From contig CP069393.1 in NCBI GenBank assembly GCA_016887505.1, positions 930,001 to 994,000 on the forward strand: a stretch of 64,000 nucleotides of DNA. Direction: 5' to 3'. The stretch is from Clostridia bacterium. GTDB taxonomy: Bacteria > Bacillota > TC1 > UBA5767. The notes below the pieces were generated by a model, which did no database searches, was not told the origin of the DNA, and saw only the letters and a list, made by a program, of their open reading frames with translations. Positions 26,289 to 34,192 of this stretch are shown here, piece after piece (positions within the stretch are counted from its first letter, which is position 1; each line of letters starts with the position of its first letter). Position numbers and translations under genes: made by a program.

Positions 26289-26846
26289 TTATCGTTTCCT
26301 CTTAATCGTCACATCAACTTTAAATTTAGCCATGATACGCGCCACAATATGTATAATTTTATTGGCTTGGTTAATCGCATAGTTCTTACCCAAAGCTTTT
26401 CCACCTACAGTAAGTCCCGCTATGCAACTGGTGATAATAATCTCCACAAAAATATCATCTGTGTTGGACTTAGCAATTAGCAAAGCAAGCCCTGCACCCA
26501 GAGCTCCACTTATTGCTGAGCTCACATCTCCAACCACATCATTACATATATTGGCTACCCTGTCTGCATTACGGACCAAATAGGCACCTTGTGCCCCCCC
26601 AGGAACCCGTTTAGCAGCCATAGCATGGAAAACATCTTCATCGGCAGCCGTGACGGCTGTGCCTACTAGGTCGAAAATAATTCCAGAAATAACAATCAGC
26701 AGTAGAATCACGGTCGCTGCCAAAACAGATGACAGCTTATCCATGACGCCCTTGCTGATTATACTAACTGTAAGCGCAAGAAAAAAAGCTCCTACGCCCA
26801 CTATGATTGCTCTTCTAATTATTTTTGTTCTCGGTTCTCTCGCCAT
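26289..26846 (-). CDS. oapA: OLE RNA-associated membrane protein OapA
   Basis: OapA binds OLE RNA and localises it to the membrane. The 185-residue protein has four hydrophobic segments (about residues 13-32, 41-61, 110-127, 132-150), a very basic C terminus (FKVDVTIKRKR), and a DxxxD motif at D103 and D107 (NDVVGDVSS), as described for the family. It lies just downstream of the OLE RNA and upstream of dxs, the known syntenic position. The ATG at 26846 has AAAGGAAAT upstream. Another ATG seven codons earlier has its AGGA only 1 nt away, so it is unlikely to be used. Confidence 0.93.
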   Translation of the reverse strand: MAREPRTKIIRRAIIVGVGAFFLALTVSIISKGVMDKLSSVLAATVILLLIVISGIIFDLVGTAVTAADEDVFHAMAAKRVPGGAQGAYLVRNADRVANICNDVVGDVSSAISGALGAGLALLIAKSNTDDIFVEIIITSCIAGLTVGGKALGKNYAINQANKIIHIVARIMAKFKVDVTIKRKR

Positions 26847-27200
26847 ACTATTTCCTTTAATTGACATTCCTTCGTATCGTTTCGAAGAATTTTCAGTTGG
26901 TGAAAGGCAGAGTCATTTCAAATACCCGTAAACCGACAAAGGCCGGAAGCCTATCCTTAGGCATGGTCACAACAAATTAGGCAAGCAGACTGCTACCCTA
27001 GCAATATGGATGGTTAATTCTGTTCCTGATTATGTTGTCAATATACTTTTCTTCGAAAGATTACGATATGCGCTATCAAAATATGTCTTTATGTTATCTT
27101 GAAATAAATACATATATATCAGTCTATGCCATCGTAAGAAGAATCGACGCACTCTACTCATCACTCTTTCTTACATAGCAAGGATAAAGCAATAATAAAA
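26847..27200 (-). other. Non-coding stretch between OLE RNA and oapA with hairpins and a possible promoter
   Basis: About 350 nt without a supported gene. A bulged stem joins 27124-27130 and 27131-27140 with 27168-27178. TTGACA lies at 27036-27041 with an ATTAAC box 17 nt on. Two adjacent small hairpins follow on the minus strand, GCCTA-AGGA-TAGGC and CCGGC-CTTT-GTCGG (about 26930-26965). A third stem (CTTCG/CGAAG, about 26868-26888) precedes the oapA ribosome site. A 43-codon basic ORF (27030-27161) has a weak ribosome site and is not called. Confidence 0.5.
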
Positions 27201-27774
27201 TTGGTGGCTGTCGACGCAGTAAACTTTACGGCTTAGGTCCAGTTGGATTTCCCCTTGTCCTACAGCCCGTCACCGTGGCTGTGGTTTCCCATTAAAGAAC
27301 AATCTGATGCGTCGCCGGCATCATCACTAGATCGCCACTTAGCTCGTACTTTAATCCTACGTCAACAGTCAGTCTAGAAGTTTTCCTTGACAGTCATACT
27401 AATTCCTAGCCTCTTTTGCAACTGAAGTTTCATCGTATTTGCAACGCCTACGGCCGTAGACAGCTACAAACCTTACTAGACCCCTCTCCAGCCACTCAAG
27501 GCAGGCTACTCTGCAGCAAGCTTTATGCTACCAACTGCAGGTTTCTCCCCCAAGTCATATCCTGGCTCTTAAACCAGGTCACAAAAATGGGCCTCCACGA
27601 AGGTAGGGTCATCGCCCGCATGCCCTTGCGGATCGCCCCAGCCTTCTTAACCTCCACCATATGCCCTCGCGGTGCATCGAAAGCAAGTGCCAGAGACTTC
27701 ATCGCTGTGCCCGTGACGGATTTTTAGGCCCGCCTTCAAAATCAATATGCCTGACTAGAATACTGCGCCACCAA
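27201..27774 (-). ncRNA. ole: OLE RNA (ornate, large, extremophilic RNA)
   Basis: A noncoding RNA, usually about 600 nt, of anaerobic and extremophilic Firmicutes. It forms a membrane ribonucleoprotein with OapA and other proteins and aids growth under stress such as ethanol, cold or Mg2+ imbalance. The gap between ispA and oapA is G/C-richer than flanking spacers, is stop-rich in all frames, and contains many local palindromes (GACCTGG/CCAGG types). A long-range stem closes the element: TTGGTGGC (27767-27774) pairs with GCCACCAA (27201-27208), and GCAGTA (27761-27766) pairs with TACTGC (27216-27221). This encloses about 575 nt. It is transcribed with the folD-ispA-dxs operon. Exact ends are estimates. 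Confidence 0.9.
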
Positions 27775-27812
27775 ATCACATTATACAGCACCGACCTTAT
27801 TGTTAGCAAATA

Positions 27813-28700
27813 CTAATAGAGTCTGTGTAGTATGAAATCACATAATCCAATAAAAAAGCTGGTATCGCAACCGTCTAGATTTTCAAGTTCCGCTCTTGCC
27901 ATGTCCATTTCGTGCTTTGCTCGTTCCTTGGCCGCTTCTAAGCCTAGTAAGGCTGGGTAAGTCATCTTTCCTAAGGCTAGATCGGAACCAACAGGTTTAC
28001 CCAGTATTTCTTCTACGCCTTCTACGTCCAATATATCATCCGTGATTTGGAATGATAGTCCCAAATGTATCGCATACCGCTCTAAATATTCCATTGTTCG
28101 GATATTGGCACCAGCTAATCTAGCTCCGCACAGCACAGCTACCCGAATTAAATCAGCCGTTTTATGGGTGTGAATATACGATAAAACATCTTCACTGGGC
28201 TGTTTTTCCTCAGAAAGAATATCCAATACCTGACCGCCTATAACTCCTTTTGGCCCTACAGCTTCGGCAATATCTTGCATCACGGCAATTTTGGTAGCTG
28301 CAGGTATCCCATCATCGTCTCTGCAAATTAAAGAAAATGCTGCAAATACCAGTGCATCGCCAGCCAGCACTGCAATATCTTCACCAAAAACTTTGTGACA
28401 GGTAGGGATGCCTCGTCTAAAATCATCATCATCCATGCAAGGAAGATCGTCATGGATGAGGGTGAAAGTATGAATCATCTCAATGGCCAAAGCAACATTG
28501 CGTCCTTGGTGCAAATCAGCACCCAGCATTTTCATCGTTTCCAAGAGTAAAATCGGTCTCAGGCGTTTCCCGCCAGCCAAAAGGCTATGTTCCATAGCAG
28601 AGCCTAGGATCTCCACTTTGGGGTCCACCTCCGGTATAGCAGCCTTAAGCCAAGAATCAAATAACTCTTTTCTTTCCGTTATAAGCCCGTTTATATCCAT
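27813..28700 (-). CDS. ispA: Polyprenyl (farnesyl/geranyl) diphosphate synthase
   Basis: Condenses IPP with allylic diphosphates. The 295-residue protein has the first Asp-rich motif D84-D85-x4-D90 (HDDLPCMDDDD), the second motif QITDDILD, and the GGKRLRP substrate-binding segment at about 43-49. The ATG at 28700 is 1 nt after the xseB stop and has GGAGGAGAAG upstream. A longer in-frame start would lie inside xseB. The stop is 38 nt before the 5' stem of OLE RNA, the standard synteny xseA-xseB-ispA-OLE. Confidence 0.95.
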   Translation of the reverse strand: MDINGLITERKELFDSWLKAAIPEVDPKVEILGSAMEHSLLAGGKRLRPILLLETMKMLGADLHQGRNVALAIEMIHTFTLIHDDLPCMDDDDFRRGIPTCHKVFGEDIAVLAGDALVFAAFSLICRDDDGIPAATKIAVMQDIAEAVGPKGVIGGQVLDILSEEKQPSEDVLSYIHTHKTADLIRVAVLCGARLAGANIRTMEYLERYAIHLGLSFQITDDILDVEGVEEILGKPVGSDLALGKMTYPALLGLEAAKERAKHEMDMARAELENLDGCDTSFFIGLCDFILHRLY

Positions 28701-28701
28701 T

Positions 28702-28935
28702 TTAGACTTCTTCTCCTCCGATAGTCTCCGTCGATATTGTCCCATTCTTTTCCTTTAGCAAAACCAACTGTTCTTCAGCACCATCCAGGCGTTCTCGGCA
28801 AGCTGCAAGCAATTCTACTGCTTTTTCATAAGTGGAAATAGCAGCCTCTAGAGTAAGTGCGCCCTGCTCCAAACTTTTGGTCTTATCTTCTAGTTCTTCC
28901 AACATTTCTTCAAACGCTATTTTTTCTTTTTTCAC
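28702..28935 (-). CDS. xseB: Exodeoxyribonuclease VII small subunit
   Basis: The small helical subunit of the XseA/XseB nuclease. From the GTG at 28935 the protein is 77 aa. It has the family pattern FEEMLEELEDKTKSLEQG and LEAAISTYEKAVELLAACR. AAGGAGGAAG lies upstream, and the GTGA overlaps the xseA stop, so it is translationally coupled. A longer ATG start inside xseA would add about 20 unlike residues and is unlikely. Confidence 0.93.
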   Translation of the reverse strand: MKKEKIAFEEMLEELEDKTKSLEQGALTLEAAISTYEKAVELLAACRERLDGAEEQLVLLKEKNGTISTETIGGEEV

Positions 28936-30128
28936 GCTTCTTCCTCCTTGAGCATTGCTCTTACCACACCATCTTGGAAGCGGATTGTAAAACATCTATC
29001 CTTTTTAAGCTCAGTAGCTTTATATACCATCTTTCCATCCTGTTCGATTACGGTATATCCTCTCTTTAAGGTTGCAAGAGGATTAAGTCCATCAATTCGT
29101 CCTTGTAGCATAGCCAGCTTTTGCATATGCGCACTACTTAGTGCCTGCATGCTTCTTACAATTCTTTCTTGAATTGCATCCAACCTTTCATGCTCTTTCG
29201 CTACCAACGTCTCCGGCTCGTTGAGAATTCCATCCCTACTTATTCTTCGTAAGCGTTGCTTTGCTTCCTCGATTCCTTTTCGAATGCTTTTTTCTTGACT
29301 CTCAAGTCGTTCTTTAATGTTCGCAATCTGAAGTAGTGCATCAGGCACAGCTACTTCTGCAGCAGCCGATGGTGTAGGTGCTCTCAAGTCTGCAACGAAA
29401 TCTGAAATCGTGAAATCCGTCTCATGTCCGACCGCAGAAATAACTGGTAGCGCCGAGTTATATATCGCTCTTGCCACGCTTTCAGTATTAAAAGCCCAAA
29501 GCTCCTCTAATGACCCGCCACCTCTTCCTACTATAATCAAATCTACTTTCCCATATCTGTTTAACAAATCAATTGCTTCAACAATTTGGTCGGGGGCATC
29601 CTTACCCTGAACCGCGGCCTTAGCCAATACTAGTTTCACAGATGGATTGCGGCGAGTCACCACATGCTGGATATCATGCAAAACGGACCCGGTCGCAGAC
29701 GTGACGATACCGATCCTGCTAGGCAGCATCGGTATTGGTCTTTTTCTAGCAAACAAACCTTCTTGTTCTAACTGATCCTTAAGCTGGGTGTAGGCCATAA
29801 ACAAGACACCTTGTCCCAGTGGAAGAATTGAGTTGACATAAAGCTGGACACTTCCTTGTGCTTCAAAGACGGAGATTCGGCCCTGGACCAAAACTTCCAT
29901 ACCATCCTCAAGTTCAAAGGCCAGCTTGCTGCTATTGCTAGCAAACATAACACTTTTAAGGCTTGCTTTATCGTCTTTTATGGTGAAATAGATATGCCCG
30001 GAATAAGCTTTTTTGGCGTTCGATATCTCACCCTTGACCCATACACGGGCCAATTTGGGATCCTCTTCCAAGTCACTCTTTATCAAACGTAGAACTTGGC
30101 TGACTTCCAAATAACTTTTGGGCAACAT
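28932..30128 (-). CDS. xseA: Exodeoxyribonuclease VII large subunit
   Basis: The catalytic subunit of exonuclease VII, which degrades single-stranded DNA to oligonucleotides. It has an N-terminal OB fold (ARVWVKGEISNAKKAYSGH), the catalytic core with IIVGRGGGSLEELWAFN and ISAVGHETDFTISDFVADLR, then a long coiled coil. Length 398 aa is typical. The start has AGGAAG upstream and lies 2 nt after fchA. Confidence 0.96.
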   Translation of the reverse strand: MLPKSYLEVSQVLRLIKSDLEEDPKLARVWVKGEISNAKKAYSGHIYFTIKDDKASLKSVMFASNSSKLAFELEDGMEVLVQGRISVFEAQGSVQLYVNSILPLGQGVLFMAYTQLKDQLEQEGLFARKRPIPMLPSRIGIVTSATGSVLHDIQHVVTRRNPSVKLVLAKAAVQGKDAPDQIVEAIDLLNRYGKVDLIIVGRGGGSLEELWAFNTESVARAIYNSALPVISAVGHETDFTISDFVADLRAPTPSAAAEVAVPDALLQIANIKERLESQEKSIRKGIEEAKQRLRRISRDGILNEPETLVAKEHERLDAIQERIVRSMQALSSAHMQKLAMLQGRIDGLNPLATLKRGYTVIEQDGKMVYKATELKKDRCFTIRFQDGVVRAMLKEEEA

Positions 30129-30130
30129 TT

Positions 30131-30760
30131 CTATAATCTTCCTTTTACAATTTTGACAGCTTCGTTCATTAGCTTTTCAGATTTTTCAATCTGTGCATCA
30201 CGTCGTGCTGCCGCTTTTTCAACAAAATCGCTGTCCTTAATACCTGGCAAGTTTATGTCTACTGCCAATAGCACGCCCTTTAATGAAGCGTCCGCTATGA
30301 TTGCTCCAACGCCTACATCTGAAATTGCAGACTTGTTACCGATGGGCGCTAATCTAAGAGCCAACTCATTCGCTTTAATGCAGGTATCTGCGATTTCCAA
30401 AGGAGACAGGGTCGCTTTTTTGTAAGCATCCTGCAATGCCTTGGTGCGCTTCACTTTTTCTTCATCATTACTCTTAGGCATTTTCAATGCATCCATGAAG
30501 GCTCCAAAAACAGACATATCGTCATCAACTTGTTTTTCGAGTTCAACCATGACTTGTGAAATTTCAGCAAGGATTGCATCAATTTCATCATGTACATCAG
30601 CGAATTTTTCGCCCTTAGTCAAGTTTGCTACCATAGACACCATAGCTGCACCAAAGGTTCCTGCCATAGCCGCAACACTACCACCACCTGGAGTTGGTGC
30701 GTTGGAAGCTGATTCTTCTAAAATTTGTGCAAATGATTTATCAAAATATCTAGACATCAT
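30131..30760 (-). CDS. fchA: Methenyltetrahydrofolate cyclohydrolase (FchA; cyclodeaminase family)
   Basis: Interconverts methenyl- and 10-formyl-tetrahydrofolate. It is a 209-residue helical protein of the formiminotransferase-cyclodeaminase C-terminal family. The signature SNAPTPGGGSVAAMAG is at about residues 19-34, and SDVGVGAIIADASLKG is in the second half. Two adjacent ATGs (30760 and 30757) follow GGAGG; the second has better spacing. It lies directly after folD, as in acetogens and other clostridia, where a dedicated cyclohydrolase complements FolD. Confidence 0.92.
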   Translation of the reverse strand: MMSRYFDKSFAQILEESASNAPTPGGGSVAAMAGTFGAAMVSMVANLTKGEKFADVHDEIDAILAEISQVMVELEKQVDDDMSVFGAFMDALKMPKSNDEEKVKRTKALQDAYKKATLSPLEIADTCIKANELALRLAPIGNKSAISDVGVGAIIADASLKGVLLAVDINLPGIKDSDFVEKAAARRDAQIEKSEKLMNEAVKIVKGRL

Positions 30761-30772
30761 ATCCTCCTTTGA

Positions 30773-31624
30773 CTATCTACCCTGCAGGCCCATGCCTTTA
30801 ATCAGGTTTCTAAACAATAGCACCGTGGTTAATGAACCAACACCACCAGGTACAGGAGAGATATAACTTGCAACTTTCTCCGCACTCTGATAGTCTACAT
30901 CACCGACATAACCACCGCCGCCTTCAATTTCATTGACACCGGCATCGACCACAATGGCACCTTCTTTAAGCATATCTCCTGTAATCAATCCTGCTTTTCC
31001 TACCGCAGCAATAACTACATCAGCAGATTTTACTTCTTGTGCTAAATTTTTCGTTCTTGAGTGGCATATGGTGATTGTAGGATTATATTTAAGAAGCATA
31101 AACACCAAAGGTTTTCCTACCGTTTCTCCACGGCCAACAATTACGGCTTTCTTACCAGACAATTCAACACCCGTACTTAATACACATTCAATGCATGACT
31201 CTGGTGTTGCTGGAAAAAGTCCTTCTGCACCTTGCAGAATATAGCCACGGTTGATGGGGTTCACACCGTCTACGTCTTTTTTGGGATCTACCATACCCAT
31301 AATCTTGTCTTTATCGATTTGTGCAGGCAGCGGAAGCTCAACCATGATTCCGTGAACGGTCTCATCTTGATTCAATTTAGTAATCAGAGTCTCAACTTCT
31401 TCTTGTTTGGTTTCTTTTGGCAGCTCATAAAAATCATATAGAATGCCTACTTTTTCAGCGGCTTTTTTCTTTGATTTAGCATACCAAACTGAAGCCGGAT
31501 CATCACCAACCAATATTACTGCCAATTTGGCTTCGATACCTTTTTCCTTGTAGGCCTTAACATCTTGCGCAACTTTTTCTCGAATCTCTTTTGCAATAAG
31601 TTTACCATCAATAATATTTGCCAT
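30773..31624 (-). CDS. folD: FolD methylenetetrahydrofolate dehydrogenase (cyclohydrolase activity doubtful)
   Basis: Oxidises methylene-THF to methenyl-THF with NAD(P). From MANIIDGK the protein is 283 aa, with catalytic Tyr48 and Lys52 (WYAKSKKKAAEK), Asp119 (KDVDG) and the Rossmann motif VIVGRGETVGKP. The cyclohydrolase-linked glutamine of the usual 'VQLPLP' is Glu96 here (MVELPLPAQ), and the usual PGGVGPMT is PGGVGSLTT. Together with fchA next door, this suggests a dehydrogenase-only enzyme. The ATG at 31624 has GGAGG at 5 nt. Confidence 0.94.
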   Translation of the reverse strand: MANIIDGKLIAKEIREKVAQDVKAYKEKGIEAKLAVILVGDDPASVWYAKSKKKAAEKVGILYDFYELPKETKQEEVETLITKLNQDETVHGIMVELPLPAQIDKDKIMGMVDPKKDVDGVNPINRGYILQGAEGLFPATPESCIECVLSTGVELSGKKAVIVGRGETVGKPLVFMLLKYNPTITICHSRTKNLAQEVKSADVVIAAVGKAGLITGDMLKEGAIVVDAGVNEIEGGGGYVGDVDYQSAEKVASYISPVPGGVGSLTTVLLFRNLIKGMGLQGR

Positions 31625-31672
31625 TTGAACCTCCATTGATTATTTACATTAAATATACTTCCATTCGTTTAA

Positions 31673-31701
31673 ATATTATTTAATATTTCCATGTTCGTCA
31701 A
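31673..31701 (-). promoter_or_regulatory. Promoter of the folD-to-dxs operon
   Basis: TTGACG (31696-31701), a 17-nt spacer and TAATAT (31673-31678), about 45 nt before the folD start and after the nfnB terminator. It would drive folD, fchA, xseAB, ispA, OLE RNA, oapA and dxs. Confidence 0.75.
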
Positions 31702-31739
31702 TAGGCTAGTAGTGTTCTCTTGGTGAAATTATGCACATT

Positions 31740-31768
31740 AAAAAATGGCCGGCAGAAACTGCCGGCCA
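31740..31768 (-). terminator. Terminator after nfnB
   Basis: Stem TGGCCGGCAG-TTT-CTGCCGGCCA then T6 on the minus strand, 5 nt after the stop. Confidence 0.95.
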
Positions 31769-31773
31769 AATTG

Positions 31774-33162
31774 TTACTTACTTGCCAAGTATTCATTTAT
31801 TGACTTAGCTGCATCTTTCCCTGCACCCATAGCCAAAATTACAGTCGCTGCACCTGTGACGATGTCACCACCAGCATATACTCCCTCGATGGAAGTTTTT
31901 CCGGTTTCATCTGCAACTACGTTACCCCATTTATTAAGCTCTAAGCCGTCTATGGTATCAAGTAGTACAGGATTTGGTCCTTGTCCAATAGCCATAACTA
32001 CTGTATCAACTTCAACTAAATGTTCACTGCCTTCAATTGCAACTGGACGTCTTCTGCCTGAATCATCAGGTTCTCCCAGTTCGTAGCTGAGACAAGTCAT
32101 GCCAGTTACCCAGCCATCCTCATTACCGATAATCTCGGTTGGTGAAGTTAAGAGTTTCAGCTCAACGCCTTCTTCAATTGCATGCTCCAATTCTTCTTTT
32201 CTTGCTGGAACCTGTTCAATTGCTCTTCTATACACAATGTAGGATTTTTTAGCTCCAAGACGTAATGCCGTACGTGCAGCATCCATTGCAACGTTACCAG
32301 CGCCTACTACAGCAACCTTTTCACCCACCATAATTGGTGTCGCATTGTTTGGAAAATCATATGCTTTCATTAGGTTGGTACGTGTTAAGAACTCATTGGC
32401 AGAATATACACCGTTAAAGTTCTCACCTGGAATATTTAGGAAATAAGGAAGTCCAGCACCGGTGCCAATAAATACGGCATCGAATCCTTGTTCCTTCATA
32501 AGTTCCTCAACAGTATTAATCTTACCAGCAATAGAATTGACCCGGATTTCTACACCCAAATCTTTAATTGCTTCCACTTCAGTTTGAACGACTGATTTTG
32601 GAAGACGAAATTCTGGAATACCATACATTAAGACACCACCAGCACAGTGTAGCGCTTCAAACACAGTAACTGCATGGCCTTCCTTTGCCAACTCGGAAGC
32701 ACAGGTCAGGCCTGCTGGGCCACCACCAAGAACAGCAACCTTCTTGCCTGTACTAGGTTTAGTAGCCATTTTGAAATCGCCTCGCTCAATCTGACAATCA
32801 GCAGCGTATCTTTCTAAGCGTCCAATGGCAATTGGTGCACCTTTTTTATTTAATATGCAGGAACCTTCACATTGGCTTTCTTGAGGGCAAACACGTCCAC
32901 AAACAGCTGGTAAAGCATTGGTATCTTTCAATGTTACTCCAGCTTCCGCCACATCTCCACTTGCAATTTCAGCAATAAATTTTGGAATATTAATATTTAC
33001 TGGACACGCTGGAACACATAATGGTTTTTTACAATTAAGACAACGTTCCGCTTCTTCTTTAGCCATAGCAGCTGTATATCCAGTGGCTACCTCTTTAAAA
33101 TTTTTGTTTCTGACGTCCGCATCTTGAGCAGGCATCGGAACACGATTCAAATTCAATCCCAT
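31774..33162 (-). CDS. nfnB: NfnB: NADPH-binding subunit of electron-bifurcating NfnAB (GltD-like)
   Basis: With NfnA it couples NADPH oxidation to reduction of NAD and ferredoxin, or the reverse. The N-terminal domain has two [4Fe-4S] motifs with cysteines C41, C44, C49, C53 and C88, C92, C98, C102. FAD-binding VAVLGGGPAGL is at about 142-152, and the NADPH domain has VAVVGAGNVAMD. Length 462 aa. GltD of glutamate synthase is the alternative, but the adjacent NfnA-like gene and lack of a GltB large subunit favour NfnAB. Start overlaps the nfnA stop (TAATG). Confidence 0.88.
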   Translation of the reverse strand: MGLNLNRVPMPAQDADVRNKNFKEVATGYTAAMAKEEAERCLNCKKPLCVPACPVNINIPKFIAEIASGDVAEAGVTLKDTNALPAVCGRVCPQESQCEGSCILNKKGAPIAIGRLERYAADCQIERGDFKMATKPSTGKKVAVLGGGPAGLTCASELAKEGHAVTVFEALHCAGGVLMYGIPEFRLPKSVVQTEVEAIKDLGVEIRVNSIAGKINTVEELMKEQGFDAVFIGTGAGLPYFLNIPGENFNGVYSANEFLTRTNLMKAYDFPNNATPIMVGEKVAVVGAGNVAMDAARTALRLGAKKSYIVYRRAIEQVPARKEELEHAIEEGVELKLLTSPTEIIGNEDGWVTGMTCLSYELGEPDDSGRRRPVAIEGSEHLVEVDTVVMAIGQGPNPVLLDTIDGLELNKWGNVVADETGKTSIEGVYAGGDIVTGAATVILAMGAGKDAAKSINEYLASK

Positions 33163-34004
33163 TATCGGTTCCCCTCCTTCTCGTATTTCTCCGTTATTAT
33201 TCTTTCTTTTTCTACAAATATCTTCATTCTACGCATAGCCAAATCCCAGTCTATTAGGTGTCCATCAAACTCTGGACCATCTACACAAGCAAATTTGGTT
33301 TTATCGCCTACCGCTACGCGACAAGCACCGCACATACCTGTGCCATCAACCATGATTGGATTCATAGATACAGTAGTAGGGACATCGTAATTCTTGGTCA
33401 GACTAGCACAGAATTTCATCATTATGACTGGTCCAATTGCCCATACGTGTTTTACATCATTACTTGGATCTTCTAAGATCTCTTTAATCTTATCTGTAAC
33501 AAATCCTTTAACACCATAGCTGCAGGAGCCATCATCTGTAGTAATATGTAGTTCAGTGCTTGCTTCCCTCATTTCTTCTTCCAAAATGAGAAGATCTTGA
33601 CATCTTGCACCAATAATTGATATTACATTATTTCCAGCTTCTTTAAGTGCTTTGGCAATGGGGAGAACTGGCGCTACGCCTACTCCACCACCCACACAAA
33701 GAACGGTTCCATAGTTTTCTATTTCAGTTGGTTTTCCTAGTGGCCCAACAAAGTCCAATACTTCATCCCCCACATTATACGAAGCCAACACTTTGGTCGA
33801 GTAGCCTACCTCTTGGAATATGATAGTAATGGTTCCTTCTTCTCTGTCATAATCTGCAACAGTCAACGGAATTCTTTCTCCCTTATTGTCTGTGCGAATT
33901 ATGATGAACTGACCCGCTAGAACTTTTTTAGCTATTTCAGGAGCCAGAATTTTCATTAGCGTTACAGTCGGTGCTAATTCTTTTTTTTCGACAATCTTAT
34001 ACAT
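33162..34004 (-). CDS. nfnA: NfnA: NADH/ferredoxin-NADP reductase subunit alpha
   Basis: A 280-residue flavoprotein of the PyrK/sulfide dehydrogenase beta type. FAD-binding RIPLTVADYD lies near residue 45, the NAD motif VGGGVGVAPVLPIAKAL near 104-120, and a C-terminal [2Fe-2S] site has D220, C225, C228 and C240. This matches the unusual one-Asp three-Cys cluster known for NfnA. The ATG at 34004 follows GAGGAGGTTG. Directly upstream of nfnB; the pair ends in a strong terminator, so it is a two-gene operon. Confidence 0.9.
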   Translation of the reverse strand: MYKIVEKKELAPTVTLMKILAPEIAKKVLAGQFIIIRTDNKGERIPLTVADYDREEGTITIIFQEVGYSTKVLASYNVGDEVLDFVGPLGKPTEIENYGTVLCVGGGVGVAPVLPIAKALKEAGNNVISIIGARCQDLLILEEEMREASTELHITTDDGSCSYGVKGFVTDKIKEILEDPSNDVKHVWAIGPVIMMKFCASLTKNYDVPTTVSMNPIMVDGTGMCGACRVAVGDKTKFACVDGPEFDGHLIDWDLAMRRMKIFVEKERIITEKYEKEGNR

Positions 34005-34145
34005 TGCAACCTCCTCAATTATATTCAAACACTTTTTCAAGGACCTCTTAATACTCGTGATAAAAGTCCAATTTAATCCACCACGTCATAGTATATCAGA
34101 AAAGGACTTTTTTTTGAACCAACAATATCACAAGTACACACTCAC

Positions 34146-34192
34146 CCAGCAATGTGAAAGAGACCGGCACCCGGTCCCTTTCACATTGCTGG
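34146..34192 (-). terminator. Large inverted repeat after nusB (terminator-like, no T-tract)
   Basis: A 22-bp inverted repeat with a 3-nt loop begins right at the nusB stop codon. The single mismatch becomes a G-U pair only in the minus-strand RNA, which argues that the RNA of that strand is the functional form. No run of T follows, so it may act as an RNA stabiliser or processing site rather than a classic terminator. Confidence 0.6.

Noticed and set aside
26900-27010. c-di-GMP, ykkC or SAM riboswitch upstream of oapA
   Set aside because: Short similarities (GGCCTTTG, GCTAGGGT) do not extend to the required conserved cores on either strand.
27030-27161. 43-codon basic ORF on the minus strand between OLE and oapA
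   Set aside because: Ribosome site is weak and too close, it overlaps a stable stem, and its composition looks like chance in A/T-rich DNA. Could be revisited with comparative data.
27416-27727. Plus-strand ORF of 103 codons inside the OLE interval
   Set aside because: Lies antisense within a highly structured RNA region, has no ribosome site and shows no protein-family character.
34040-34110. AAAGTCC/GGACTTT inverted repeat as terminator or operator before nfnA
   Set aside because: The arms are more than 30 nt apart and the T-run is on the wrong strand for nfnA; no known regulator motif was recognised.
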